Assembly: GCF_020283565.1 (NCBI RefSeq)
Contig: NC_060063.1
Location: 23,800,777 to 23,864,776, forward strand
Length of the DNA stretch: 64,000 nt
Source of the DNA: Trifolium pratense
Taxonomy: Eukaryota > Streptophyta > Magnoliopsida > Fabales > Fabaceae
Reading direction: 5' to 3'
Shown here: piece after piece, positions 23,520 through 34,260 of the stretch
Numbering within the stretch: the first letter of the stretch is position 1
Layout of the letters: every line of letters starts with the position of its first letter
Made by a program: the position numbers and the translations under genes
The notes under the pieces: model-generated
Databases searched by the model: none
Told to the model about the DNA's origin: nothing
The model's input: only the letters and a program-made list of their open reading frames with translations

Positions 23520-25236
23520 GGGGTTTTCTAATTTAGACCCTAGTTAGGTCTAAGTTAGCAAGGTGCACCTTTTGAGTTGGACAAAAATACCTTTTTTTTT
23601 TTTTTTTGAAACAATAGAGCAACTGGGGCATGTATGTAATTTGCATCATAAAAATACCCTTTTTTTTTTTTGAAACAATAGAACAACTATTACATTTTTT
23701 AAATTTCTTCCAAATTTCGACCTCATTTTACGTGCGAATCGAACGCCGATTTCAAAAACTAATACCGGAAACCTTTGTAAAATTGAAAAACGAACAAAAT
23801 CCATATAAGGAACGTCGAGTTTCGTTGAGTATTAAGGGAGATCGAACCGGGTCAAAAACCGGGTCGCACGACCCGTTTCTGCATAAAACGGGTGGGAGGG
23901 ACGATGAACAGTGCGCGTCGCCCACGCCCACTCTCACCGGCGGCGCGTGGGGGCGCGTGCGGCCTCAGGGAGGCTCTATTTTTTTTTGTATTTTTTCATA
24001 ATAAAATAGTAGATAATATTCTGGAAATTTTGGTATATTGTATGAAATTTTTGGAGACCCGAAACTATTTTTAGTTAATTAAATGAGTAAAAAGGTAATT
24101 AAAAATATTATAATTCCATAAAAAATTTCCAAAATTTTATGTAAAGTACTATGAATTATTTAGAACCCTCTTGTGTACCTCACTCTCCCTAGTTCAAGTC
24201 ATGAAATTATTTTCACAAATTCCGCTGATTATTTAAAACCATTTAACAAATAATAATAATAATTTCATAGATTTGTACTCTGAAACCAATTGTTTTTTTA
24301 CTTGTTTCTAATAAAATATTAGATAATATTCTGGAACTTTTGGTATATTTTATGAAATTTTTTGAGACCTGAAACTATTTTTCGTTAATTAAATGAGATA
24401 AAACGGTAATTAAAAACTATTGTTTGCTTCTGAAACCATTTAGCTGGAAGAATGGTTTCAGAGAGTTATACTGTGAAACCATTCTAGCAGTAAAATGGTT
24501 TCAGAAGCAAACAATTAAAAATCAACTCCCCTGAAACCATTCTATCAGTGAAATGGTTTCAAAGTACAACGCTCTGAAACCATTGTACCAGCTAAATGGT
24601 TTCAGAATGGTTTCAGAAGCAAACAATTAAGAAATTACTCACTGAAACCATTCTACCAGTAAAATGGTTTCAGAGAGTTATACTGTGAAACCATTCTACC
24701 AGCTAAATGGTTTCACAGTATTATATAAAGATAATTAAAGGTAGTGAAAAATTGAGTTTTTTTTTTGTGTCCAAATCAAACGAACCAAGTCTCTATTTGT
24801 AGACAAAAAAAAATTATGAATTTTGGTATAAAAATAAAAAAATAAAAAATTAATTTACAACGAAATAATTGAGTTTAAAGTATTAAATGAAAAAAAAAAC
24901 ACGCCAACCACCCAGCAGTTGACACGTGTCCTGCTTTTTTAAAATGAAATTTTCTCTCTCCAGGCGCAGATCTAGTGTGGTGCACGCGCTGGCTTATCAT
25001 GGAGATGGATGATCTGGACTGTCTGATTGATCCGACAGCCATGATGAGATCATCTCTTGGCCGTCTGATGGAAATCAACGGTCTGTAACGATGGTCCTGC
25101 GGTAGGCGCGCGACACTGGATCAGCGCCAATATGTTTTTTTTTTTTTTTTTTTAAAAAAAGAAAGGGTATTTTTGTCCAACTCAAAAGGTGCACCTTGCT
25201 AATTTAGACCCAACTGGGTCTAAATTAGCAGCCCCC
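23520..25236. mobile_element. Mutator-like non-autonomous element with 9-bp target duplication
   Basis: Flanks carry a perfect 9-bp direct repeat, TTTATTTAT, at 23511-23519 and 25237-25245. The ends form a roughly 75-bp inverted repeat (left CTAATTTAGACCCTAGTTAG...AAGGTGCACCTTTTGAGTTGG, right its complement with TAGACCCAACTGGGTC). Nine-base duplication plus long inverted repeats indicate a Mutator-like element. Inside are a GC-rich tract (23820-23970), a duplicated segment (24003-24110 and 24311-24420), a palindrome array (24425-24722) and another GC-rich tract (24900-25130). No transposase is present. The 123-codon frame over the GC-rich tract has no recognisable domain. Confidence 0.8.
24425..24722. 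repeat. Array of CTGAAACCATT / AATGGTTTCAG palindromes
   Basis: In about 300 bases the motif CTGAAACCATT or TGTGAAACCATT and its complement AATGGTTTCAG alternate at least six times each, spaced by about 10-12 bases such as CTACCAGTAA. Each pair can fold as a hairpin with a stem of about 10 bp. The longer phrase GGTTTCAGAAGCAAACAATTAA also occurs twice. The array lies wholly within the Mutator-like element. Confidence 0.85.
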
Positions 25237-25245
25237 TTTATTTAT

Positions 25246-27389
25246 ATATCTCGATAATATAAAATTATTTTAGACATACATAAATATTTGAAGTGCTCTA
25301 GAAAAAAATGTAAATATTTGAAGTTATATTTTAAGAACAATCCTATAAATGTAGTACCATGATATAGGGCGCTCTAAGGGTCAAACAATTCAAATAAGCA
25401 TTTTATGCCCCAAAATATTTGAGTTTGAACTAATTCTTTACGAGTGATAAGATCAGTTCGACTCAACTCAACTCATTTTCAACTCTAGTTGCGGCCGACA
25501 CTAAGTCTTAAAGCTATATAAATAAGACTTATTTTAGTGATAGATGGGAAATTGAGATCAAGGACGGATCTATATCTATATAGTGTAATGTGGGACTTGT
25601 GCCTACACTAAGTTTTGAAGAATATTTTTCTTTAAAGATTTTGATCTTCCTAGTGATATGCCGGACAAACTTCATTATAAGTTGTCCAAATTGCCAAGAA
25701 ATAGTTCCTTTGCACGAGTAAAAAACCGATATATTTTGGTATAGTATGTTATATACTTATATGTATTGTCCACACTTCTAGGAGGAGGATAGGACAAAAA
25801 CTTGCATTCTACTTCTCAATATACACTTCTTAGAATTGGCACCTTAGTTATAATACAATTTTTTTGAATTAAAATGGAAACTTCCTTTGTTTAGTAAGCA
25901 ACAAATATAGGAAGGCATGAAGAAATTGCATGCGTCTCTCATGTGAAAGGAAAATAGACGAGTTGTATGTACCATCAATCTATATTAATAATTTTTGTTT
26001 TTTATGATAATCTATTATAAGTTTCATTTGACTATTTAACACGTTTTAAAAATGATTTGTTAAATAGTCTATCATTTTATAAAAAAAATGTAATTTTTTA
26101 TTATTAATTATTATTGAAAATTAGATGTATGTACTTACAAAATAGTCCCTTAAATTCTCCTAAAAAAATGCAGTTCACATGATTGATCTTGTTAAGAGTA
26201 ATATAAATGTGCATCATCGTTATAATAGTCTCAGCTATCAAGCATCTTATTTTTCTTGATTGGAATGTCGATTTGATCCACATACTTCATGATCAAGAAA
26301 ATCTTACAGCAAATTATTTAACTAATTTATGGGGCTTCAGTCTCTTCCAGAGTTGAGACTGATTGTTGGGACTCCCTCGTGATATATCTCTCATTCTTCT
26401 TATACTTTATGTAATGTTTATTCGTCGTTATTTAACCGTGTCACACGTATTAAAAAAATAAAATAATTATTTTATTCAATTATTTATCTTAACTTTTGAT
26501 ATATTTCAATCGTACAATTGATAATATATATTATTTTGTTGCACATATGGAATATTTTTTTTTACTCATATTGTCGATGCATTTAATTTTCTTTTACCTC
26601 ATGACATAATGCCACAAAAGTAAAAAACAAATACAATTAATTAATCAAGAGCATTTAGATGAAATATTGTAAATTTCTTCTAGTTTAAGTAAAATTCCAA
26701 GTTCGATCATTGACTTAGGACATGCAATAGCAATAAAACTCTTAGAAAGGAGTCTGTATTCATTTACCTCCCATAAGACTCGAGAAATTAATTTGAACAA
26801 TTAATATCCGCAACTTTGCGCAGAGAATATTTAATTTTAAAAAAATAAATCAATCCTCAAACATTATTCAAAAGTTAAGCGATTTGCATTTGGTGGCAAT
26901 TAATCTCCATAAGCTTGCCGCGGAAAGAAGATAAGTAAAGGAACAGAAACAAAATGTCAATATGTACTTTAAAACACATTTTCCACACATATACTATATG
27001 AAATAGTAGACAATGAAGGGTAGGTAATAGGTATCGATTAAAATCAAACGGTAGAACTTAGAAGCACGTAATCCTATTTCTCCACATGATTTAAGTCTCT
27101 GGGGTAACTTTTATTTATTTTAAAAAAGGTTTTTTTTTATAGAAAGATAATCCTATCAAGCTAAGAAACTAGGGTTCTACACTAAACTAAGTAAAAGACA
27201 TTAAAAATTACTCTAAGAAATAAAAGAAAATAAAAGATAATTTTTCATATTTCATTGATTGATTGATTAAATGTGACAAAGGGGTACAAATATATATATA
27301 GTGCTAATAGTGGATAATAACTTAAATGGGCCAAAGGGCTAAAAGCCCAACAATTAAAATAAAGCCTAAAATATAAATATCAACATTAT
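25246..27389. other. Intergenic sequence, no gene recognised
   Basis: There is no supported open frame. Around 26240-26400 the plus-strand sequence has a faint LINE-tail feel (a stretch reading ENLTANYLTNLWGFS) but is too decayed to assign. The rest is AT-rich with short repeats. Confidence 0.35.
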
Positions 27390-27394
27390 TGTCA

Positions 27395-29828
27395 TTTTTT
27401 TTTTTTTTTGAACAAGCCAAAATGAAATATATTAACATAATCAGCCTCCCCAGCACAAGACGTACCGAGGTAGGCTACAAAAGTTTACAAAGAGTTAGAG
27501 AAACCAGAAACATAAGCAAATCATACAAAGCCCAGACAAAGCATAGGACTAGACCACCAGCTATGGTAGTTTAAAGCTAACGTAATACTCGTCGACTTCA
27601 ACCACCTAAAGGAGAACAGCTTGACCTTGTCCAACAAAATGAGGGGCGTCTCTGCTGAGCCTGTAAACAATCGATGATTTCTCTCCGTCCAAACTACCCA
27701 CACACACACAAGCCAAATGAGCTGTAAAAATGATCGGCGCGCTCGTGAAACACCTGCTGAACATGTAAACTGGATAAAGTGACTCCGTAGTGTAGTAAAG
27801 TCCACCAAAGGAATGTCAATCCATGCTCGCACTAAATCCCAAAGAGAGCTCACAATCCTGCAGGAGATGAATAAGTGAAATGCCGACTCAGCCTCGTGAC
27901 ATCCAAAAGCGCAAGTGCATGCTGTAGAAGATAAAACCCGTCGAGTAACCAAATTTACCCTCGTGGGCAACCTGTCGCGCAATAAACGCCACGCGAAGAT
28001 GGAGACCTTCAAAGGTACCTGAGGATGCCAGACCAGATTATCCGCAACGTCCATAGTAACCATAGCATGAGATATCAACACTTGATAAGCTCCCCTAACC
28101 GTATAACCTGCATCAGGATCAAGGCGCCACTGCCACCTGTCTAAAGATAGAGCCTGCAAGGAAATGGTAAGAAGTAAAGACTGACACTCTCCTAACATCT
28201 CCTCCTCCCACGCCCTCAACTGTCTCCGCCACTCCCACGCCGCACCATCTGCACCCCACCCTAAAGCAAACATCTCAGCCACCGTGCGTGATTTGGTCGC
28301 TGTCAACTCAAACAGCCGCCCAAACCGCTCACACAAAGGAGTCCCATCCACCCAGGGATCGGTCCAGAAAAAAGTCTCTGACCCGTCCCCCACCCTCCTC
28401 ACAACATGCTCCCTAAACCACCCGCCCCTTGGCTCACCACTTCCCTCCCTAATACACACTATCTCCCTCCACCACAACGACCCTCTCCGCCCGACATCCC
28501 GAAGTCTACCTCCCTCAACTCCATACCGAGCTGCCAGCACTCTAAACCACAACCCCTCTCGGTCCACCAACAACCTCCAACACCACTTGCCTAGAAGAGC
28601 CTGGTTAAACTCCCGCAACCGCCTCACCCCCAAACCTCCACTCTCCTTAGGTAAACAAATAGTCTTCCAACTAACCCAAGAAATTTTCCTAGATTCCTCA
28701 CAACCCCCCCAAAAAAATTTATTAAAAAGAGATTCAATAGAGGAAATAATACCTGAGGGAGCTTTGAAGAAGGAAAGAGCATAGACAGGCAAAGAGGTCA
28801 AGACAGACTTTAACAAAACCAGACGACCACCAAAAGACAAGAAGCGACTCTTCCACCCAGATAATCTATTCTTTATACGAGTCAACACCGAATCCCAAAA
28901 ACTTAGACGCCTCGGATCGCCCCCAATCTGAAGACCCAGATAAAGAAAAGGGATCTTTCCCACTTTACAACACAGAGCAGACGCAGCTTCACCTAACCAA
29001 GAATCAGAAATATTAACACCAACCAACATGCTTTTATTAAAATTAACTTTCAGACCCGACATAGTTTCGAACAGCACAAGAACAGCTCGCAGGGCCCTAA
29101 CGTTTGCCCAACTTTTGACCCCCAACAGGAGAGTGTCATCCGCAAACTGAAGGTGAGACACCGATATCGGATTATGCTCGCCAATACTATACCCTGTGAA
29201 CAAGTTACGCGATACCATAGCCTCCATAAGCACATTAAGGCCCTCAGCAGCAAGGAGAAAAAGAAAAGGAGACAACGGATCGCCTTGCCGAAGACCACGC
29301 CTCAGAGAGAATTCATCAGTCGGGCTACCATTGACTAACACAGACGCCGTAGCCGTACAAACACACTCTCTAATCCACTTCTTCCACAAATTTGGAAAAG
29401 CCATTCTCCCCATGACATCATCCAAGTAGCCCCAATCCACTGAGTCATAGGCTTTCTCGAAATCAACCTTGAACAGCATGAGTTCCTTCTTAGATCGCCG
29501 CGCCTCATCCACAGCCTCATTAGCAATAAGAATACCATCAAGGATTTGCCTATTCTTCACAAACGCAGACTGAGACTCAGAAATCACACTCCCAATCACT
29601 AGACGCACCCTATTCGCTAAAACTTTAGCAAGAATTTTATAAAGGCATCCCACAAGCGAAATAGGGCGAAAGTCATTCAACCTTTGTGGGCTATCTATCT
29701 TTGGAATCAAAGCTATGAAAGTGGAATTAATACCCTTAGACAACTTCCCGTTACGATGAAATTCCGATAGAAAACGCAAAATGTCGACCCGCAACTCCGC
29801 CCAGAAGTCTTTTATAACCCCGTGATTC
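27395..29828 (-). mobile_element. 5'-truncated LINE (L1 type), recent
   Basis: The insertion ends in a poly(A) tail on the minus strand (T run 27395-27409) and is flanked by TGTCATTTTTT on both sides (27390-27400 and 29829-29839), a plausible target duplication overlapping the tail. The 5' end is cut within the RT region. Only the C-terminal part of the polyprotein is retained. Confidence 0.8.
27521..29794 (-). CDS. LINE reverse transcriptase, C-terminal 757 residues, open
   Basis: This partial polyprotein copies LINE RNA at a nicked chromosomal site. In order it shows RT blocks 'STFIALIPKIDSPQRLNDFR', 'PISLVGCLYKILAKVLANR', 'SESQSAFVKNRQILDG', 'LFKVDFEKAYDSVDW', 'RRGLRQGDPLSPFLFLLAAE' and the catalytic 'HLQFADDTLLLG' (Phe-Ala-Asp-Asp) at about residue 215-225. 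A zinc-binding region follows near residues 565-660 ('WRLLRDRLPTRVNLVTRRVL', Cys/His-rich 'CTCAFGCHEAESAFHLFISC'). The frame continues upstream of the ATG to about 29826, so the listed start is only the first Met. The endonuclease domain and ORF1 are missing through 5' truncation. No internal stop suggests recent insertion. The antisense proline-rich frame at 28284-28784 is a shadow. Confidence 0.92.
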   Translation of the reverse strand: MRVDILRFLSEFHRNGKLSKGINSTFIALIPKIDSPQRLNDFRPISLVGCLYKILAKVLANRVRLVIGSVISESQSAFVKNRQILDGILIANEAVDEARRSKKELMLFKVDFEKAYDSVDWGYLDDVMGRMAFPNLWKKWIRECVCTATASVLVNGSPTDEFSLRRGLRQGDPLSPFLFLLAAEGLNVLMEAMVSRNLFTGYSIGEHNPISVSHLQFADDTLLLGVKSWANVRALRAVLVLFETMSGLKVNFNKSMLVGVNISDSWLGEAASALCCKVGKIPFLYLGLQIGGDPRRLSFWDSVLTRIKNRLSGWKSRFLSFGGRLVLLKSVLTSLPVYALSFFKAPSGIISSIESLFNKFFWGGCEESRKISWVSWKTICLPKESGGLGVRRLREFNQALLGKWCWRLLVDREGLWFRVLAARYGVEGGRLRDVGRRGSLWWREIVCIREGSGEPRGGWFREHVVRRVGDGSETFFWTDPWVDGTPLCERFGRLFELTATKSRTVAEMFALGWGADGAAWEWRRQLRAWEEEMLGECQSLLLTISLQALSLDRWQWRLDPDAGYTVRGAYQVLISHAMVTMDVADNLVWHPQVPLKVSIFAWRLLRDRLPTRVNLVTRRVLSSTACTCAFGCHEAESAFHLFISCRIVSSLWDLVRAWIDIPLVDFTTLRSHFIQFTCSAGVSRARRSFLQLIWLVCVWVVWTERNHRLFTGSAETPLILLDKVKLFSFRWLKSTSITLALNYHSWWSSPMLCLGFV

Positions 29829-29839
29829 TGTCATTTTTT

Positions 29840-31392
29840 ATCTCCATGTACACTAATCAATGTCCATAGAGTATTTCTGAATGACGCGAATCGGGTCGTG
29901 AGGCCGCTGAAAATGGTCCTCAAAAATTGATTTATTTCTCGATGTCCAAAGTAGCCAACATGTAGTCATGAAGGTAGTTTGTCATCCATCCTTGGACGCT
30001 CCAAATCCCTTCTTGTTGATGTTGTCAAAAATCCATTCCCTACAATTAAAAGAGAAAAAATTAGTAATATAATTATATGGAACAAGCCGAATCCAAACTC
30101 GGGACACATGGAGGGTAGTTTCATCTTCCCTCATACAACTAGCGCATGTAGGAGAAATTCCCACTCCCCACATGCTTCTGTGAGCATTGGTGAGAATACG
30201 CTCATGGGCAGCTAACCACATAAAAGTTTGGATACAGTGTGGTCCTTTCAAACCCCATAAATTTTTCCAATCACCCTCAGCCACAAGCAGCATAGCAATA
30301 ACATGTTGCAATGTGTAAGCATTTCGAATAGTAAACTGGTGTGTGTTGGTTCCAGCCCACCCTAAAGTATCAAGACCGTTAACGTCGGTAGGGGCCAGAA
30401 CGACCATCACTTGACTCACAATGTCATTCGAAAGGTTCTCACTAAGAAATCTCACATCCCAATCTCCATCTTGGTTCAAAACATCTCTAACAGAAAGAGT
30501 AGTGTCAATGTGATCCCCTTAAGCTGAGTGGAGAAGCTCCACATTATTCAGAACCCATTTATCCAACCAAAAATTTGTATTTCTACCATTTCCAATTTGT
30601 CTGACCACATGTCGCTGAAAGCTATGCCACACCTTCGAAAGAGCTTTCCATAACTGAGAGTCATAGGGTTGCGAGCTACAAGATGAAACGATGTCATTAT
30701 TCCTCCCATATTTGATAAGAAGCACTTTGCACTAAAGATCATCTGGATTGTGAATAAGATTCCAAAGAATTTTCATGAAAAAAGGCCTCATTCATAATAT
30801 GGGGTTTCTTTATTCCTAATCCACCATGTATCTTTTGTTGGTAGCACATATCCCAACCAATAAGGTGGGCCTTGCGACCTTGCTCGGTATCTCCCAACAC
30901 AAAACTTCGTTGGATTTTCTCAATCTAATCACAAATAGATTTTGGAATGCTCGCATACTGCATATGATAATACAGAATAGTGCTAAGCACAGAGTCAGAG
31001 AGAGTCACTCTACCAGCCAAACTTAAGCACTGTTGCTTCCAACCACTTTGTCTTTTTTGAATTTTTTGAACAATATGATTGAAATGATATCTATTAGTTC
31101 TTCCCGAAGATAAATTAGCCCCTAAATATTTTCCCAAGCTATTAACTTGAGAGAAACCAGTATGTTGCAAAATATCATCCCGAAGTTGTTCGTCCACATT
31201 ATTGGAAAAGAATATCTTAATTTTTTGAGTGTTAATCTTCTGGCCAGACGCTTGACAGAAAAGATCAAGGCAGTGCATAACACAATGCGCTTGTTCAATT
31301 GAAGCCTCTACAAAAAGAAGAAGATCATCAACAAAAAGAAGATGAGAGATTTGTGGATCATACCTTCTAGAGGGACATCTTACTGGCAATGT
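29840..31392 (-). pseudogene. Older LINE remnant, frameshifted
   Basis: Minus-strand pieces 31389-30925, 30725-30519, 30479-29982 and about 29975-29845 form one LINE polyprotein in order. It begins in RT with 'LLFVDDLLLFVEASIEQAHC' (Phe-Val-Asp-Asp), continues through 'SLGKYLGANLSSGRTNRYHF' and 'KRQSGWKQQCLSLAGRVTL', then 'RQIGNGRNTNFWLDKW' and the zinc-binding 'RNAYTLQHVIAML' and 'HERILTNAHRSMWGVGISPT' regions. At least three frame breaks and stops separate them. Its sequence differs from the LINE to its left, so it belongs to another lineage. The recent LINE sits at its 3' side. Confidence 0.85.
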
Positions 31393-31499
31393 TATTTTAT
31401 TTTATTTCTCTTACCAGCAAATTTATTGTAATAGTGTAATTGAACAAACTTAACTTGATTTTGTTTTTAATTGGCAATTGGCAACCTGTTAGTATGGCA

Positions 31500-31622
31500 A
31501 GTACCATAACCTTAGCTCAATTGGTAATAAACATCATATTTTATATGCGAGAGCCGTGGTCCGAACCTCGAACACCATACTTATTCACCTTAAATGTAGA
31601 ATTTCTAGCCACTAGGCTATTT
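31500..31622 (+). repeat. tRNA-related SINE-like copy
   Basis: CTTAGCTCAATTGGTAATAA (A-box-like) is followed by GTGGTCCGAACCTCGAACAC (B-box-like) about 45 bases later, then CCTTAAATGTAGAATTTCTAGCC and a short A run. No cloverleaf fold is apparent. Confidence 0.5.
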
Positions 31623-31635
31623 GACAAAAAAAAAA

Positions 31636-31976
31636 GGCTTAACTATACATTTGGTCCCTTACGTTTATTTTAGGTTTCAATTTGGTCCCTTACGTTTAAA
31701 AAGTATCAATTTGGTCCCTTACGTTTATTTTAGGTTTCAAGTTAGTCTTTTCCGTCAATTTTGTTACATGTGACAACCAATTTGCATATGTGGACTGACA
31801 CGTGACACTTGGACACGCTGACACGTGTACTATTCAAACACTGTTAGTGACAAAATTGACGGAAAGGACTAACTTGAAACCTAAAATAAACGTAAGGGAC
31901 CAAATTGATACTTTTTAAACGTAAGAGACCAAATTGAAACCTAAAATAAACGTAAGAGACCAAATATGTAGTTAAG
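31636..31976. mobile_element. Foldback MITE with TTTGGTCCCTTACGTTT repeats
   Basis: The left end GGCTTAACTATACATTTGGT is mirrored by the right end ACCAAATATGTAGTTAAG. Inside each arm the unit ATTTGGTCCCTTACGTTTA is repeated three times (left), and its complement three times (right). The arms extend to GACTAACTTGAAACC and AAAATTGACGGAA. The centre holds ACACGTG palindromes. Both flanks are A-runs, consistent with a duplicated A-rich target. Confidence 0.8.
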
Positions 31977-32378
31977 AAAAAAAAAAAAAACCTTATCAGC
32001 TATAAACAAACATCCGCTATTTATACCAAACAACTCTAATATTAGGTTTAAGAAGAAGAAAGAACGTTTATAATCAATGTTTAAAAAGAATTGAAAATCC
32101 AAAACCATTGTTTCAAAAAATACAGTATTAATTAATTGATTCTTTTTGTATCTTCGAAATAAAATTCATTATTTCTATTTTCAAAACCATAATCAATGTT
32201 ACTCCCATTTGGAATTGATCGAAAAGACATTCATCGGAGATGCTGTTAGTAGAAACCAACAATGAAAATTGAATCGTTAGTGCTCTATTACTATTTTATC
32301 AATACTTTTTGTATTCCTAATCTTTTCCAATGCTCTCCATTAAATTAAGCACATTATCCACCACACTTAGCCCACACT

Positions 32379-32386
32379 TATATATA
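32379..32386 (+). promoter_or_regulatory. Putative TATA box of the virus-like gene
   Basis: TATATATA lies 84 bases upstream of the ATG at 32470, within a CCACACTTAGCCCACACT stretch. Its position suits a plant promoter, suggesting that the frame could be transcribed. Confidence 0.45.
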
Positions 32387-32469
32387 GTGAGTTATCTTAG
32401 TTCAGTTTCAACCAAAAGCTAAAATTTCAATCCAAGTTATTAGCATTATAGAAAAAAAAAAGAAAGAAA

Positions 32470-33615
32470 ATGAGAAACAATTTCAGCTCAGCATCAGGTG
32501 GAAATCAACAGGGATCATCAAATGCAATGATTCAAAGCAATGCAACGTTTTCTCGTACTCGTGCAGGTGCAAGTAACCTCCTCAACCATCCTAGGATTTC
32601 CAGTCCTCCACCAACCAATCAGCCGAATATGCAATTTGAAATCAACATGATGGGAAACATGACAGATTGTAATTTCTACATCCCAGATGCTGCAGGAGAC
32701 ACCACTGGTATGGCTTTCCGTGTTGCCTATAATGCTGAGTATAAGGATACTAAGGAGTTATCTGTTTGTGTGGGATCTATGCTATGCTCAGTGGTTCCTG
32801 CATTCAGAAACAATGTGGAGGCTGCACTCAACGGAATAGGCATTAGGCCTCGTTTCGTGAGTTTACCTTCCCAGGCTCGTCAAAACAACATAGAGATTTC
32901 CAAGGTTCCTGCACTTGATTGGACTTCCATTCTTGTTATTTTTGGCTATTGCATCCTTATTCTTTTCAACATTCATAGGACCTCAGGCTTTGCAGTCGTA
33001 GGCCACAGGCTCCGCACCAAACAGATTGATGAACTACGCACAAAAGTTGGATGCCCTCATTACCATCATTCCCGTATACCATTTCAACAAGAGACAGAAC
33101 TTTCAGTTAGGACTATGCTTGGTACTCATGCTCTTCGCAATTCTATTATTACATTCCTCATGGATAACTTCAATCATTCAAATCAACAGATTAGTAGTTT
33201 GTGTCAATATTTGAGCTATGTATTATCCTGGTCGGGTGATTTGTGTGTATTCACTCTTATGAATGAGAGGCTGGTTAAGACTAAATCTCCTGATCTTTCC
33301 GACTCACGAGTTGTTGCTGAGGCGGAAAATTTAGAAGAACTCATTAAAGCAATTGCATCACACACTTATCCTCAGTATTTCAATCATTTGTGTATAACTT
33401 CAGAACTTTTCTATTTGGTTGTTTCAAGATTTCCAAATCTATTTGCCGTGGCCAAAGTGCTGGAGAAGGGAGATGATTGTATGGCATCCTTGTTTTATGA
33501 AATTTCAGGGATGAACAAAAATACCGTGGTAGAATTGGTGAAACTTCATCGAGCAGCTATGGCACAAAACCGAGTCTCAACTGTCACACGTATTGAACCA
33601 ATTGTTGAGATCTGA
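32470..33615 (+). CDS. Possible endogenous viral element: nucleocapsid-like protein, intact
   Basis: The frame encodes 381 residues with no break and no intron. It is not a transposon protein and has no signal peptide. The first 60 residues are Ser/Asn-rich and probably disordered; the rest reads as a compact, mainly helical protein ('DWTSILVIFGYCILILFNIH', 'ISSLCQYLSYVLSWSGDLCV', 'ASLFYEISGMNKNTVVELVK'). Length and helix-rich pattern suggest the nucleocapsid or coat protein of plant rhabdovirus/varicosavirus type, genes of which are known to be captured by plant genomes. This is my recognition of style, not a verified match. Other possibilities are another RNA-virus coat protein or an orphan plant gene. 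A TATA-like box lies upstream. A partial copy lies at 51995-52186. An unbroken 381-codon frame beside so much decay suggests either recent capture or selection. Confidence 0.45.
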   Translation: MRNNFSSASGGNQQGSSNAMIQSNATFSRTRAGASNLLNHPRISSPPPTNQPNMQFEINMMGNMTDCNFYIPDAAGDTTGMAFRVAYNAEYKDTKELSVCVGSMLCSVVPAFRNNVEAALNGIGIRPRFVSLPSQARQNNIEISKVPALDWTSILVIFGYCILILFNIHRTSGFAVVGHRLRTKQIDELRTKVGCPHYHHSRIPFQQETELSVRTMLGTHALRNSIITFLMDNFNHSNQQISSLCQYLSYVLSWSGDLCVFTLMNERLVKTKSPDLSDSRVVAEAENLEELIKAIASHTYPQYFNHLCITSELFYLVVSRFPNLFAVAKVLEKGDDCMASLFYEISGMNKNTVVELVKLHRAAMAQNRVSTVTRIEPIVEI

Positions 33616-33895
33616 ATTGCATTAGAGCTGGATATAGTTTGGCTTATCTATCTATTACTATCTGGATTGGAACCTAGCTGTAGCTGGATGTTTGAAGAGT
33701 GAAATTATGTTATGTCTTAACTTTTGAAGTTTTTATTATCATTGTTGAGTTATTTTGGTTATCTGCTTGTCATGTTGATCCGCATTTCAAAAGTTTTATT
33801 GTTATATTCATTGTTGGTACGTTTCCTGTTGTTTCGCTGTCGTAGATTTCAATTTTAATTGCATTATGTATTTCATTCTACAATGTTAGGAGCTT

Positions 33896-33896
33896 C

Positions 33897-33953
<57 letters not shown>
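33896..33953. repeat. (ATT)n microsatellite
   Basis: About 18 ATT units followed by TATATATTTT, some 280 bases downstream of the virus-like gene. Confidence 0.95.
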
Positions 33954-33957
<4 letters not shown>

Positions 33958-34039
33958 TTTAAAACTCTAATATTATTGATCGGCAAAGTTCCTTGATAAA
34001 TATATATTTTTTCCTGTTAGTATTTTACTTAATAAAAAG

Positions 34040-34206
34040 GAAAATGCTAAACAGTGCCTCCGGGGCACTGGTTAAGCATGTTAAAATAGAAAGTTTGTCT
34101 TGAAATGTGTGTATTCAATGCCTCAAAAGTACAAAAAGTTGTCTTTTTAATATAAATTTTATTTTTTATTTTCTAAAAAGTGCCCCGAGGGCACTGTTTA
34201 GCATGA
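34040..34206. mobile_element. Small foldback MITE (ATGCTAAACAGTGCC ends)
   Basis: The left end AAAATGCTAAACAGTGCCTC and the right end GAGGGCACTGTTTAGCATGA are inverted copies. CCGGGGCACT and AGTGCCCCG follow inward. The same ends bound the element at 14900-15801. Confidence 0.7.
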
Positions 34207-34260
34207 CCCTAATAAAAATTAGAAAATGCAACGAACCAGCTGCCATGAGCCACCTGCCAT

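Noticed and set aside
23630..24001. 123-codon frame over a GC-rich tract
   Set aside because: No domain, overlaps another frame on the opposite strand, and lies inside a Mutator-like element.
24425..24722. CRISPR-like array
   Set aside because: The repeats are palindromic and alternate in both orientations with short non-unique spacers, and the context is plant nuclear DNA inside a transposon.
28284..28784. Plus-strand 166-codon proline-rich frame
   Set aside because: It is the antisense of the intact LINE frame, whose GC content leaves few stops; no domain is visible.
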